NCBI RefSeq assembly: GCF_900116855.1
Contig: NZ_UETD01000007.1
Location: forward strand, 165,617 to 229,616
DNA length: 64,000 bases
Direction: 5' to 3'
Origin: Ruminococcus flavefaciens
Lineage (GTDB): Bacteria > Bacillota > Clostridia > Oscillospirales > Ruminococcaceae
In this document: piece by piece, positions 29,678-38,876 of the stretch
Layout of the letters: each line of letters opens with the position of its first letter
Numbering within the stretch: the stretch's first letter is position 1
Notes under the pieces: model-generated
The model's database searches: none
Told to the model about the DNA's origin: nothing
The model's input: only the letters and a program-made list of their open reading frames with translations
Translations under genes and position numbers: made by a program

Positions 29678-29994
29678 ATTTCTGCCATGTTTGTAATATG
29701 TACTCTTGCACTTGAATCTGAAAGATGCACATATTCCGCAATTTCTGCAATATCCTTCGCTTGATCGCCGATACGCTCCATATCAGAAATCATTTTCAGT
29801 GCGGAAGTGATGACACGAAAATCCGTTGCCACAGGCTGCTGATGTATCAGCAGTTTCATGCAGTGAGATTCAATATCACGTTCATTGCGGTCGATTTGTT
29901 TTTCAGCGTCAATGGCATTTTCTTTCATTTCGGGATCATGCTCTACAAGATATTTCACTTCATAAGCAATCGCTTCCTCACATAATGCTCCCAT
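29671..29994 (-). pseudogene. phoU: Broken phoU (middle part only)
   Basis: 107 codons beginning MGALCEEAIAYEVKYLVEHD and containing the PhoU helix LLIHQQPVATDFRVITSALK. The normal N-terminus (about 22 residues) is absent, with no ribosome site. After HITNMAE about 10 bases expected by comparison with the intact paralogue are missing, which shifts the frame. PhoU negatively controls Pst/PhoR signalling; this copy cannot do so. Its first bases overlap the yibE/F-like stop. Confidence 0.8.
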
Positions 29995-31135
29995 TCTTAT
30001 AAGTCCATTTATCTTTCCTTGTCAAAAGAAATCCGCTGGTGATCGCTGTCAATGGCGCGACAGTAACAAGTCCGAACGAACCTACAATTGTATGAACGAT
30101 CTCCGCAGCTACATATTTGTAATTCAGTATAAATTCTATAGGCGTACCCTGCGCCATGAATACCATAAGCAGTGCGATATAGCTTCCGGAATAAGCAAGC
30201 AGGAGCGTTGTCGTTGTCGAACCACAGGCAGCACGTCCGACAGAGAATCCTGAACGGATAGCCTCCCACGCTGAAATTTCAGGTTTCTTCTGCACGATTT
30301 CATACACAGCGGAACAAATATCAACAGATAGATCCATAACTGCACCCGATGAACCTAAGAAAATAGACGCCATAAAAATACTTGTCAGATCAAGATGCTG
30401 ATAGCCTGCATACAATAAGCTTTCACTGGACTCCATAACAGCGCCGTGAATCTTGAACATATCTGTAAAAACAATTCCAAGCACAGCGGTAACTGCAATA
30501 CCGAGAAAAGCTCCCGATACAGAAGCAAGGCAGCGTTTGTTAAACCCATATATCAGACTGAGTATGATCGTTGTCATAAGCAATACTATTCCTATTGACA
30601 GCCATATCGGATTCCAGCCTTTCAGCATACATGGTACAAGAACTTTCCACATAAGCAGTACCGTTGCAATAAAAGAGATTATAGCACGAAGTCCTGTTTT
30701 TCCTGCAAACAGTATGAGAAGCAGAAGAAACATTCCGGCAAGAACTGCTTCCTTATCAAGTCTGTAGTGATCTGTCATAGTAACTGCCGTGATCTTGTCA
30801 TTACTGTAGCTTATAACAATGAACGCTGTATCTCCCTGCGAAAAAATTTTATCCTGTGCCAATGAACCATTCAGCCTGTTGACAGCGGATGCAATTTCAC
30901 CCTTGAATTTTCCTTCAAGAATTTTTACTTCGCACCGCTGTTCGCCTGTTCTTATCAAACCGTTATCTGTAATATCGCTGTTGTCAGCAGAAATGACTTC
31001 TGCCTTAACTCTGTCCGCATTCTGATAGGTGAGCTTTCCCTCATATCCTGTGGGAATCAACATAAGTACGATAATCAGCAATACAGAAAAAACGACAGGC
31101 GCATTATTCTTCCACGAAAAATTTATTTTTTTCAT
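29978..31135 (-). CDS. YibE/F family membrane protein
   Basis: 385 residues. One N-terminal helix, an extracytoplasmic beta-rich domain (about 35-130; CEVKILEGKFKGEIASAVNR), then seven or so membrane helices with the YibE/F signatures IFLGSSGAVMDLSVDICSAV and GFSVGRAACGSTTTTLLLAY. Role unknown in the family; possibly transport. It follows phoA by 80 bases in the same direction, so it is probably in the phosphate regulon. The last dozen residues (WTYKNGSIM) may be foreign, added when phoU was broken. Confidence 0.82.
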   Translation of the reverse strand: MKKINFSWKNNAPVVFSVLLIIVLMLIPTGYEGKLTYQNADRVKAEVISADNSDITDNGLIRTGEQRCEVKILEGKFKGEIASAVNRLNGSLAQDKIFSQGDTAFIVISYSNDKITAVTMTDHYRLDKEAVLAGMFLLLLILFAGKTGLRAIISFIATVLLMWKVLVPCMLKGWNPIWLSIGIVLLMTTIILSLIYGFNKRCLASVSGAFLGIAVTAVLGIVFTDMFKIHGAVMESSESLLYAGYQHLDLTSIFMASIFLGSSGAVMDLSVDICSAVYEIVQKKPEISAWEAIRSGFSVGRAACGSTTTTLLLAYSGSYIALLMVFMAQGTPIEFILNYKYVAAEIVHTIVGSFGLVTVAPLTAITSGFLLTRKDKWTYKNGSIM

Positions 31136-31150
31136 ATCTACACTCCAATT

Positions 31151-31179
31151 GAAACGGAGAGCCAGAAGCTCTCCGTTTC
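31151..31179. other. Perfect 12-bp hairpin between phoA and yibE/F
   Basis: GAAACGGAGAGC faces GCTCTCCGTTTC with a 5-base loop. No T-run follows on minus, so it is a processing or mRNA-stabilising hairpin rather than a strong terminator. Confidence 0.6.
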
Positions 31180-31215
31180 ATACATATTTAAGGAAACCAA
31201 TGAACATTAAAAATT

Positions 31216-32841
31216 TTATTTTACGTCAAGCAAATCCGCCATTTTATGATAAATGTCTGTGTTGTCATAGTAGCCGTCAAAATTTTCTGAACCAACACCA
31301 TCTGCAAAAACACCTACAGGCAGCCCCGTGTGCGAGTAGCTTGTAAAGTCAATGCCGGATTTATTGTTCAGAATATGTGTAATTGTCACACTGAACGGAT
31401 TGTACGTTCCGTAAAGCACATACTGTTCCTGAGAATATTTTTCTGAATCATATTCTGTCATGGAGAGTTCATATGCGTCCTTCAGACGTTTTACTTCATA
31501 GTCTGTAAGAGTTAATCTGTCGTTTTCATCGCCGGAAAGTTTCAGCCCGAAAAGTTCTTCAACGTCTTTCATAGCGTCCTCAAAGGAAGTGTTATTCTCC
31601 TTATATTTAGCAATGTACTGCTCGTCAAACTGCGTGAATGATATTTTCTGACTGCTTAAATTTGTAAGATATGTATTATAATCCGTTCCTGCAAATCCGA
31701 TTGAAAGACCGCCTGTTTCGTGGTCGCCAGTGACAAGGATTAGTGTTTCATCAGGATGTTCTGAGGCAAAATCAATTGCTACCTGAACGGCATCTGCAAA
31801 CGCAAGAGTATCATTTACAGATGAACCAGCATCATTTGCATGACACGCCCAGTCAATTTTTCCACCCTCGCACATCATAAAGAATCCTTCGTCATTGTTC
31901 AGAACGTCAATTCCCTTTGACACATAATCTGAAAGCCCCCACTCGCTTGGGGAACGGTCAATCTCATAACCCATAGCCTCGGAATCCGCAAGATGTTCGT
32001 CGATTAAAATAACCTTTTCATCAGCAGCAGTGATTTTCTGAGCGTCTGCCTGTGTATATGTCACCTTGTAGCCTGCCTTTTCTGCAAGGTCATATAGATT
32101 CTCCTTATCATTGTCAGAACCGTTTGTTTTTTTCAATCCGCCTCCGGCAAAATATTCAAAGCCGGAATTTACAAGTTCCTGTCCGATCTCATAGTAATTA
32201 TTTCTGCTTGCCTGATGTGCATAGAAAGCAGCAGGAGTTGCGTGATTAAGATTAACGGAGGAAATAATTCCGATTTTCCAGTTCTTCTGATTATGCAGTT
32301 TTTCAGCAATCGTTTCAAACTTTTCTGTACCGCTTATATCAACATTTATCATACCGGAATACGTTTTATTACCGGTTGCAATGGATGTGGCAGTTGAAGC
32401 TGAATCCGGAGCAAAACTACATGAGTCAAACGTAATCGCAGAACCCTCTGTTTCAAAATTCATGAAGTTCAGCTTTTTAGGACCGTCAAGAACCGCGCCG
32501 TTTCGTTTATCATAGTCAACGCTTGGCTCTGCCTGTTCATAATCAGAGTCGGCACACGCCCCCAGATAGTCAGAAGCTGCCTGAAACTGTGGATAACTCA
32601 TACCGTCTCCAATAAAAAGAAACACATACTTTGGTGTCTTAACTTCATTTGACAGTGGATCGGTAGCATCTAAACCGGATGTCGGAGTCGGCGCATTAGT
32701 TGCCGGAGCGTTTGTGCTTTGTGCGGAAACTTCATTGCTTGACATTCTGCTATCAACTTCCTTTTCAGAACAGCCTGTCATGATTCCCATAGCCACAGTT
32801 GCTGTGAGAATCGCAGTACATACAATTTTGGGTGTTTTCAT
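31216..32841 (-). CDS. phoA: Alkaline phosphatase, lipoprotein form
   Basis: 541 residues. Lipobox GIMTGC (Cys about 24) then a Ser/Thr/Pro/Asn linker predict surface anchoring. The alkaline phosphatase fold follows: metal site FLFIGDGMSYPQFQ, nucleophile Ser in SCSFAPDSASTATSIATGN, HATPAAFYAHQASRNNYYE, MMCEGGKIDWACHANDA, and VTGDHETGGLSIG. It releases phosphate from organic esters outside the cell when phosphate is short. Start: the second ATG is chosen (GAAAGGAAA 9 bases away). The promoter carries TTAACATA boxes. Confidence 0.93.
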   Translation of the reverse strand: MKTPKIVCTAILTATVAMGIMTGCSEKEVDSRMSSNEVSAQSTNAPATNAPTPTSGLDATDPLSNEVKTPKYVFLFIGDGMSYPQFQAASDYLGACADSDYEQAEPSVDYDKRNGAVLDGPKKLNFMNFETEGSAITFDSCSFAPDSASTATSIATGNKTYSGMINVDISGTEKFETIAEKLHNQKNWKIGIISSVNLNHATPAAFYAHQASRNNYYEIGQELVNSGFEYFAGGGLKKTNGSDNDKENLYDLAEKAGYKVTYTQADAQKITAADEKVILIDEHLADSEAMGYEIDRSPSEWGLSDYVSKGIDVLNNDEGFFMMCEGGKIDWACHANDAGSSVNDTLAFADAVQVAIDFASEHPDETLILVTGDHETGGLSIGFAGTDYNTYLTNLSSQKISFTQFDEQYIAKYKENNTSFEDAMKDVEELFGLKLSGDENDRLTLTDYEVKRLKDAYELSMTEYDSEKYSQEQYVLYGTYNPFSVTITHILNNKSGIDFTSYSHTGLPVGVFADGVGSENFDGYYDNTDIYHKMADLLDVK

Positions 32842-32885
32842 TTTTAACATTTTCCTTTCATCTTTCTTTGCCTTTCAGCATATTA

Positions 32886-32941
32886 AGTATAACGCTTTTT
32901 ATGTTAAGTCTGAAATCACTTGTACATAAATTGTATGTTAA
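32886..32941 (-). promoter_or_regulatory. Pho-type promoter of phoA
   Basis: On minus: TTAACATA at 32934-32941 and again at 32900-32907 (34 bases apart, three 11-bp steps), then 8 bases and TATACT (32886-32891). It matches the arrangement at pstS and at the plus-strand regulator gene. PhoP of Firmicutes binds TTWACA repeats in 11-bp register. Confidence 0.65.
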
Positions 32942-33096
32942 TTTTCTGCATTTTTAATATTAACGCTTTAGCCTTTTTAAATATGAATTATTTCAGAGTC
33001 CATCTATGTGGAATGATTACAATTATCCCAATATGCTGGACTCTGGAAATGTAGCGGAGTATAATATAGCTACAATACATTTTCGGAGGTGCTGTT

Positions 33097-33309
33097 ATGT
33101 TGAAAATCCCTGAACCGGCGATGCTGAGAACACGCAAGGTCACGACCGTCTGCAACGGCAAACGTGAGGTCTGGACGGACTATGAGGAAGCTAAGGCGTA
33201 TTTCCTTGAACTTATGATGTCCACGGAAGGCGAGGAGCATGAACGTGCAGAGTGCGTTTACATTCAGCTATTGCACGGACTTAACGAGTGCAGCGACGAG
33301 AAAGAATAA
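33097..33309 (+). CDS. Small conserved-looking protein, unknown
   Basis: 70 residues with GGAGGTG before the ATG. Basic N-terminus (MLKIPEPAMLRTRKVTTVCN) then an acidic helical part (YEEAKAYFLELMMSTEGEE). Not recognised; small proteins of this kind are frequent in Ruminococcus accessory regions. It stands alone with a terminator behind it. Confidence 0.6.
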   Translation: MLKIPEPAMLRTRKVTTVCNGKREVWTDYEEAKAYFLELMMSTEGEEHERAECVYIQLLHGLNECSDEKE

Positions 33310-33316
33310 TCACTAC

Positions 33317-33356
33317 AAAGCAAGTTATCAGTGACGGTAACTTGCTTTTATTATTT
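33317..33356 (+). terminator. Terminator of the 70-aa gene
   Basis: AAAGCAAGTTA (33317-33327) pairs with TAACTTGCTTT (33338-33348), followed by TATTATTTT. Confidence 0.8.
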
Positions 33357-33365
33357 TACCTGAAT

Positions 33366-33409
33366 TTTACATACTGATACTATTCAAATTTACATATCCA
33401 TGATATACT
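33366..33409 (+). promoter_or_regulatory. Pho-type promoter of the plus-strand regulator operon
   Basis: TTTACATA at 33366-33373 and 33389-33396, exactly 23 bases apart, then 7 bases and TATACT (33404-33409). No -35 consensus, as expected for an activator-dependent promoter. Confidence 0.65.
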
Positions 33410-33431
33410 TATTTTGTAGGAGTGTGATCAA

Positions 33432-34097
33432 ATGCTGATATATATAGTTGAAGACGAAGAAAGCATCAGGGAGCTTGAAAGCTATGCCCTCGAGAAGAAT
33501 GATTTTGAAGTGATGAGTTTTGAAAATTCAGTGGAGTTCTACAAGGCTCTGGAAATCAGTCTACCCGACCTGATACTGTTGGATATAATGCTGCCCGGTG
33601 ATGACGGGCTCACCATATTAAAAAAACTGCGAGATAATGCTGAACATAAAAATATACCTGTTATCATCATTTCCGCTAAAGATACCGAGCTTGATCGAGT
33701 GAAAGGACTTGACCTCGGGGCTGACGACTATATGTGCAAGCCTTTCGGAGTCATGGAAATGGTCAGCCGTGTCAAGGCGAGGCTGCGAGGAGTATTTGAG
33801 CAGAAAGATCATCTTAAATATATGGGAATAACTATCTCTGAAAAAACAAGAGAAGTTACTGTAAACGGAGAACAAATAGAATTGACCTATAAAGAATTTG
33901 AACTGCTGAAATTATTTATGTATAATCCTAAAATCGTTCTTAAACGAGATATCATTCTTGATAAAATATGGGGGCGGGACAGCACCGGACGCACCCTTGA
34001 TGTGCATATCCGTACTCTCAGGGCAAAGCTTGGTGAATGCGGCCGATATATCGTGACAGTGCGCAATGTTGGCTATAAGCTGGATAAGGACGAGTGA
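33432..34097 (+). CDS. PhoB/PhoP-type response regulator (copy 1)
   Basis: 221 residues. Receiver domain 1-115 with acidic pocket EDEES, phospho-acceptor Asp in LPDLILLDIMLPGDDG (about 52) and Lys in YMCKPFG; OmpR winged-helix domain about 128-221 (LTYKEFELLKLFMYNP, RTLDVHIRTLRAKLG, VRNVGYKL). TAGGAGTG before the ATG. First gene of a regulator-kinase-Na/Pi transporter operon with a Pho-type promoter, so probably self-activated in phosphate starvation. Confidence 0.88.
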   Translation: MLIYIVEDEESIRELESYALEKNDFEVMSFENSVEFYKALEISLPDLILLDIMLPGDDGLTILKKLRDNAEHKNIPVIIISAKDTELDRVKGLDLGADDYMCKPFGVMEMVSRVKARLRGVFEQKDHLKYMGITISEKTREVTVNGEQIELTYKEFELLKLFMYNPKIVLKRDIILDKIWGRDSTGRTLDVHIRTLRAKLGECGRYIVTVRNVGYKLDKDE

Positions 34098-34098
34098 T

Positions 34099-35403
34099 AT
34101 GGAAAGAAAAATACAATTCAGCTTGTTTTATATGGGGATAATCACAGCTATTATAGGTATCGTGATAACTACTTTTGTTTGCTACGGCTTCTTTCATAGA
34201 GAGGTCAAAGATAATCTGACACATGAATGCAATATCGTGGCTCAGTGCTATGATAAGATAAGCTCTCCCGATGAGCTTGAACGCTTCGCTCAGGAGGACT
34301 TCCGCATCACGCTTATTAAAAAAGACGGTACAGTCTTGTACGAAAGTGATGCCGATGCGGAAAATATGAGCAATCATCTTGATCGTCCTGAGATAGTTCA
34401 AGCGATAGAAAACGGAACGGGCAGTGATACACGCTATTCGGACACGATCGGTACAGAGGATTATTACTATGCTGAAAAGCTTGATGACGGCAATATCTTG
34501 CGTGTATCTATTCGTTCCGGTTCGATATTCAGGCTGTTTGAACGCTCTATACTTATCATACTCATTGTAACGGTCTGCATCATAGCTGTTTCTATGTTCG
34601 TTTCCGTAAAGCTGACGGACAAGCTGATCGCACCGCTCAAACGCATACCCGAAATGCTTGAAAAGAATAAGTCGCCCGAAGAAATGGGGATCTACAGCGA
34701 GATCATTCCTCTTGCAGAGGAGATAAAAACCGTGCGAAGTTCACAGGAGCTTATGCGGCAGGAATTCACGGCAAATGTATCTCATGAGTTAAAAACACCG
34801 CTGACCTCTATTTCGGGCTATGCAGAACTAATCGAAACAGGTTTGGCTCAGGGGGAGGATTGCAGGAAGTTTGCAGGAAATATCAGAACAGAAACTGCAA
34901 GACTGCAAACACTGATCGGTGATATACTGCGCTTGTCAGAGCTCGATACGATTGCTTCGGCTTTCCTTGATGATGTTGTGGATATAGCCGCTGTTGCTAA
35001 GGAATGCAAAGAAAGGCTCACAGGGCAGGCTGAAAAGAAAGACGTTCGTATCTCTATACACGGGACTTCCAAACCAATAAAGGGCAATCACACAGAGCTG
35101 ACCGAGCTGATCTATAATCTCATTGACAATGCGATCAAGTACAATCGTGAAAACGGCAATATCGACATTACGATAGAGGATAACAGGTTTATCATAGCCG
35201 ATACGGGGATAGGTATGCCGAAAGAAAGTATTCCCCGTATTTTCGAGCGTTTCTACCGTGTTGACAAGAGCCGCAGTCGAGCAAAAGGGGGAACAGGGCT
35301 TGGACTGTCAATCGTAAAGCACATCGCAGACCGCCACGGGGCACAGATAGATGTGAAAAGCTCAGTTAATGTGGGAACAACGATAAGTATAAATTTCAGA
35401 TAG
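34099..35403 (+). CDS. PhoR-type sensor histidine kinase (copy 1)
   Basis: 434 residues. TM helix about 9-30, extracytoplasmic sensor about 31-140, TM about 150-172, HAMP-like linker, HisKA box with phospho-His in FTANVSHELKTPLTSISGYA (about 240), HATPase with NLIDNAIKYN, IADTGIGMPKESIPRIFERF and GGTGLGLSIVKH. No PAS domain, unlike the kinase at 37212-38876. The start MERKIQF follows GGACGAG one base after the regulator stop; a longer ORF start inside the regulator is rejected. Confidence 0.88.
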   Translation: MERKIQFSLFYMGIITAIIGIVITTFVCYGFFHREVKDNLTHECNIVAQCYDKISSPDELERFAQEDFRITLIKKDGTVLYESDADAENMSNHLDRPEIVQAIENGTGSDTRYSDTIGTEDYYYAEKLDDGNILRVSIRSGSIFRLFERSILIILIVTVCIIAVSMFVSVKLTDKLIAPLKRIPEMLEKNKSPEEMGIYSEIIPLAEEIKTVRSSQELMRQEFTANVSHELKTPLTSISGYAELIETGLAQGEDCRKFAGNIRTETARLQTLIGDILRLSELDTIASAFLDDVVDIAAVAKECKERLTGQAEKKDVRISIHGTSKPIKGNHTELTELIYNLIDNAIKYNRENGNIDITIEDNRFIIADTGIGMPKESIPRIFERFYRVDKSRSRAKGGTGLGLSIVKHIADRHGAQIDVKSSVNVGTTISINFR

Positions 35404-35412
35404 GAGAGAATT

Positions 35413-37167
35413 ATGGATATTTTTTCAATATGTACTTTGTGCGGAGGACTTGCGTTCTTTCTTTTCGGAATGCACATTATGTCAAAAAGCCTTGAAAAAG
35501 TCGCAGGCGGCAAACTTGAAAGCACTCTGAAAAAGATGACTTCAAATCCTGTTAAGAGTCTGGCACTCGGTGCAGGCATCACCATCGCCGTACAGTCATC
35601 ATCTGCTCTGACGGTAATGCTTGTGGGACTTGTCAACTCGGGCATTATGCAGCTTGAACAGACAGTCGGCGTTATCATGGGTTCAAATATCGGCACTACG
35701 CTGACAGCATGGCTGCTCAGTACCGCAGGAATTAAAAGTGATAACGTCGCCATTTCAATGCTGAAGCCCGAAAACTTTGCGCCTATCGTTGCTTTGATCG
35801 GTATCGCAATGCTGATGATGAGCAAGAAAAAGAAAAGACAGGACATAGGCACGATCATGGTCGGATTTGCAGTGCTGATGTATGGAATGCAGCTTATGAA
35901 AGAAGCGGTTTCTCCGCTTGCTGAGACCGAAGGCTTCTCCGATATGCTGATCGCATTCAAGAACCCGATACTCAGCGTCCTGTTCGGAGCATTGTTCACA
36001 GGAATCATCCAGTCATCTGCGGCATCAGTCGGTATTTTACAGGCACTCGCTATGACAGGTGCGATATCCTACCGTATGGCTATCCCGATCATTATGGGAC
36101 AGAATATCGGAACCTGTGTGACTGCACTGCTCTCCTCGATCGGAGTAAATAAGAACGCCAAAAGAGTGACCGCAGTACATATGTCCTTCAATATTATCGG
36201 TACCATCGTTTGCCTGACATTATTTTATGGTGCGAATGGACTGTTCCATTTCAGCTTCGTGGATAAGCCAATAGGCGCTGTGGAGATCGCAGCGGTACAC
36301 TCCATATTCAATATTTTGACGACAGTGATGCTCCTGCCGTTCTCAAATCAGCTTGTAAAGCTCGCCCGAAAGCTGATACCTGACTCCAAAGAAAAAGAAG
36401 CAGAAGTGCTTCTCGACAAGCGTCTGCTTGCCAACCCGCCGCTTGCGGCTTCTCAGTGCAGAGAGCGAACCAAGGAAATGGCAGTTATCGCAAAGGAAGC
36501 ACTGCATGAAGCATTGTCGGCGATGTTTACATATACGCAGAAAGGCGTTCTGAGCGTAGAAGAGAAAGAGCAAAAACTCGATGTCATGGAAGATCAGCTT
36601 TCCGACTTCCTTCTGGAACTTTCTTCGCACAGCCTGACAGACGAGGACAGCCGTACTGTCACAGAACTGCTTCATAGTATCAGCGATTTTGAGCGCATCA
36701 GCGACCACGCTATCAATATGATAGAGATCGGTGCTGAGATGAATCAGAACAATCAGAGCTTCTCCGATAGTGCGAGAGCCGATTTCGCCACACTATTTGC
36801 TGCTCTGACCGAAATATCCGAGATCACCGTCAAGGCTTTTTCCGAGCAGGATACCGGTATCGCTATGACCGTTGAACCGTTGGAGGAAGTCATCGACGAC
36901 CTGACAGCTACGATACGTGACAAGCATATCTCCAGACTTCGTACAGGCGAATGCAGTCCTGAGCTGGGTGTGTACCTCTCCGATCTGCTCATCAACTGCG
37001 AGAGAGTATCAGACCACTGCTCGAATATTGCTGTCGCCATTATCGAGCTCGGACAGGCAAAGCTCCTCAGCCATGAGTATATGACCGCTCTAAAAGCTGA
37101 AAGAACACCGCAGTTTATTGAAAGCTATACGGCTTATGGGCAGAAATACAGGCTGGCAGAAAAGTAA
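35413..37167 (+). CDS. Na+/phosphate cotransporter with PhoU-like tail
   Basis: 584 residues. Two Na/Pi-cotransport repeats in the membrane part (about 1-310), each with the QSS signature: ITIAVQSSSALTVMLVGL and GIIQSSAASVGILQALAM. The cytoplasmic C-terminus (about 340-550) is PhoU-like, with two helical bundles (DFERISDHAINMIE, NCERVSDHCSNIAV). NptA/YjbB type; imports or balances phosphate. GGAGAGAATT before the ATG. Belongs to the operon with the preceding two-component pair. Confidence 0.88.
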   Translation: MDIFSICTLCGGLAFFLFGMHIMSKSLEKVAGGKLESTLKKMTSNPVKSLALGAGITIAVQSSSALTVMLVGLVNSGIMQLEQTVGVIMGSNIGTTLTAWLLSTAGIKSDNVAISMLKPENFAPIVALIGIAMLMMSKKKKRQDIGTIMVGFAVLMYGMQLMKEAVSPLAETEGFSDMLIAFKNPILSVLFGALFTGIIQSSAASVGILQALAMTGAISYRMAIPIIMGQNIGTCVTALLSSIGVNKNAKRVTAVHMSFNIIGTIVCLTLFYGANGLFHFSFVDKPIGAVEIAAVHSIFNILTTVMLLPFSNQLVKLARKLIPDSKEKEAEVLLDKRLLANPPLAASQCRERTKEMAVIAKEALHEALSAMFTYTQKGVLSVEEKEQKLDVMEDQLSDFLLELSSHSLTDEDSRTVTELLHSISDFERISDHAINMIEIGAEMNQNNQSFSDSARADFATLFAALTEISEITVKAFSEQDTGIAMTVEPLEEVIDDLTATIRDKHISRLRTGECSPELGVYLSDLLINCERVSDHCSNIAVAIIELGQAKLLSHEYMTALKAERTPQFIESYTAYGQKYRLAEK

Positions 37168-37174
37168 ATAAGCA

Positions 37175-37212
37175 AAAACTCCGCAGTATATGAAAAACTG
37201 CGGAGTTTTCTT
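37175..37212. terminator. Bidirectional terminator between the two Pho operons
   Basis: AAAACTCCGCAG (37175-37186) pairs with CTGCGGAGTTTT (37198-37209). T-runs on both strands serve the convergent Na/Pi and phoR genes. Confidence 0.82.
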
Positions 37213-38876
37213 TATTTTGGGAAACATACCGTAATCTTAGTTCCGATGTTTTCTTTGCTTTCAAGTGTGATCTGTGCTTTATGATACATAGCACCGTGCT
37301 TTACGATGGATAATCCAAGTCCCGTTCCGCCAATAGATTTTGACCTTGCCTTATCTACACGGTAGAACCTTTCAAATACTCTGTCCTGCTGCTGAGCCGG
37401 TATTCCTATACCCGTATCCGTAACAGAAACGATCACGCTTTTTTCATTGTTTATAACTGAAACAGTGACCTCTCCGTTTTCCTTATTATACTTGATTGCA
37501 TTGTCACAGAGATTAAATATGATCTCATCAAGGATCTTTCTTACGCCCATTATTTCAGCTTTTTCCCCGTTTACAGCAAAATGCACCTTCTTCTCATGTG
37601 CCTGTGCGGACAGCCTTGCTGCTATCTCAAGAGATAATGTATACAGATCAACTTCTTCTTTTTCATATGATATCGTACCTTCATCAAGTTCCGATATTTT
37701 TATAATATCAGAAACAAGCGTGATAAGTCTCTGTGCTTCATCATATATAGAATTACTGAAATCTATAACAGTTGCTTCGTCCGTTCCGCCTGATCTCATA
37801 ATCTCTGCAAATCCCGAAATAGATGTCAATGGAGTCTTTAGCTCATGTGAGACATTTGATGTGAATTCACGCCTTAACTGCTCACGTTTGCTGATTTCAG
37901 TAATATCAATTATGATGATTATTGCACCAATAATATTGCCGTCAGCATCATATACAGGATTTGAAATAATACTGTAACAACGATCTCCGGATGCCATTTC
38001 AGCCTGAGAATGTTCACCTTCAAGAGATTTGTGGATTGCTTCCCGAAAGACTTCGCTTCGGCTTAATTTCAATATATTATCGGGTGTTTCAACTTCAGCA
38101 CCGAGAAGTTTGAGTGCAGACTGATTATATGTCAGTATTTTTAGCTGCTCGTTGATAACTATAAAGCCTTCGCTCATATTATCTGTAATGATTCTGAACT
38201 CTTCCTGTTTCTGCTGAGTTTCTTTCAACTGTTGCTCGATAGTTTTTTTCTGATATGATATTCTCCTCAGAAGTGGAGTCAATTCTTCGTAGGTATCGTT
38301 GTCCTGTGGATTATCAAGATCAAGTTTGTTTATCGGATCAACAATTCTTTTTGAAACTCTTAACGCCAGCACTAATGACAGGACTACTGTAACAATTATC
38401 AATATAGCTATCGGTTGACTCATTAACAGCAGTATGGTTAAAAGCGTATATTGTTCGGTTGACACTCTGATAATATCACCGTTTTCAAGCTTCTGAGCGT
38501 AATAAACGGTTTTTTCGGTCATGGTAGCAGAATATCTTACGCTGTGTCCGGTTCCTGATTCGGCTGCTTCTTTTATTTCCTCTCTGTCAGCATGATTTTC
38601 AAGTTCATTTATGTCAGCCTGAGTATCTGCAAGTACTGTTCCGTCGGCTGATATCAATGAAACACGATCGTTGTCCTTTGTTAGTTTTTCAAAATAACCT
38701 ATTCCTTCTTTTTCTACCGCAGCAGCAACAAAAGATGCCTCCATCTTCAATTGTTTCTCAAGCTGTGCGGTAAACACTTCCTGTAATATCCCTAATATAA
38801 TAATAAGACAGGTCAGTAATACTATCATGGCAGTTAGAATATTTGAGCGAAATATCTTTTTAACCAATATTGTCAC
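37212..38876 (-). CDS. phoR: Phosphate-regulon sensor kinase PhoR
   Basis: 554 residues. TM about 13-33, extracytoplasmic domain to about 140, TM about 145-170, HAMP-like segment, PAS domain about 230-325 (ITDNMSEGFIVINEQLKILT), HisKA with phospho-His in FTSNVSHELKTPLTSISGFA (about 345), HATPase (FNLCDNAIKYN, DTGIGIPAQQQDRVFERFYR, GGTGLGLSIVKHG). GTG start overlaps the phoP stop (GTGA). Last gene of the pst-phoU-phoPR operon; monitors Pst activity through PhoU. Confidence 0.92.
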   Translation of the reverse strand: MTILVKKIFRSNILTAMIVLLTCLIIILGILQEVFTAQLEKQLKMEASFVAAAVEKEGIGYFEKLTKDNDRVSLISADGTVLADTQADINELENHADREEIKEAAESGTGHSVRYSATMTEKTVYYAQKLENGDIIRVSTEQYTLLTILLLMSQPIAILIIVTVVLSLVLALRVSKRIVDPINKLDLDNPQDNDTYEELTPLLRRISYQKKTIEQQLKETQQKQEEFRIITDNMSEGFIVINEQLKILTYNQSALKLLGAEVETPDNILKLSRSEVFREAIHKSLEGEHSQAEMASGDRCYSIISNPVYDADGNIIGAIIIIIDITEISKREQLRREFTSNVSHELKTPLTSISGFAEIMRSGGTDEATVIDFSNSIYDEAQRLITLVSDIIKISELDEGTISYEKEEVDLYTLSLEIAARLSAQAHEKKVHFAVNGEKAEIMGVRKILDEIIFNLCDNAIKYNKENGEVTVSVINNEKSVIVSVTDTGIGIPAQQQDRVFERFYRVDKARSKSIGGTGLGLSIVKHGAMYHKAQITLESKENIGTKITVCFPK

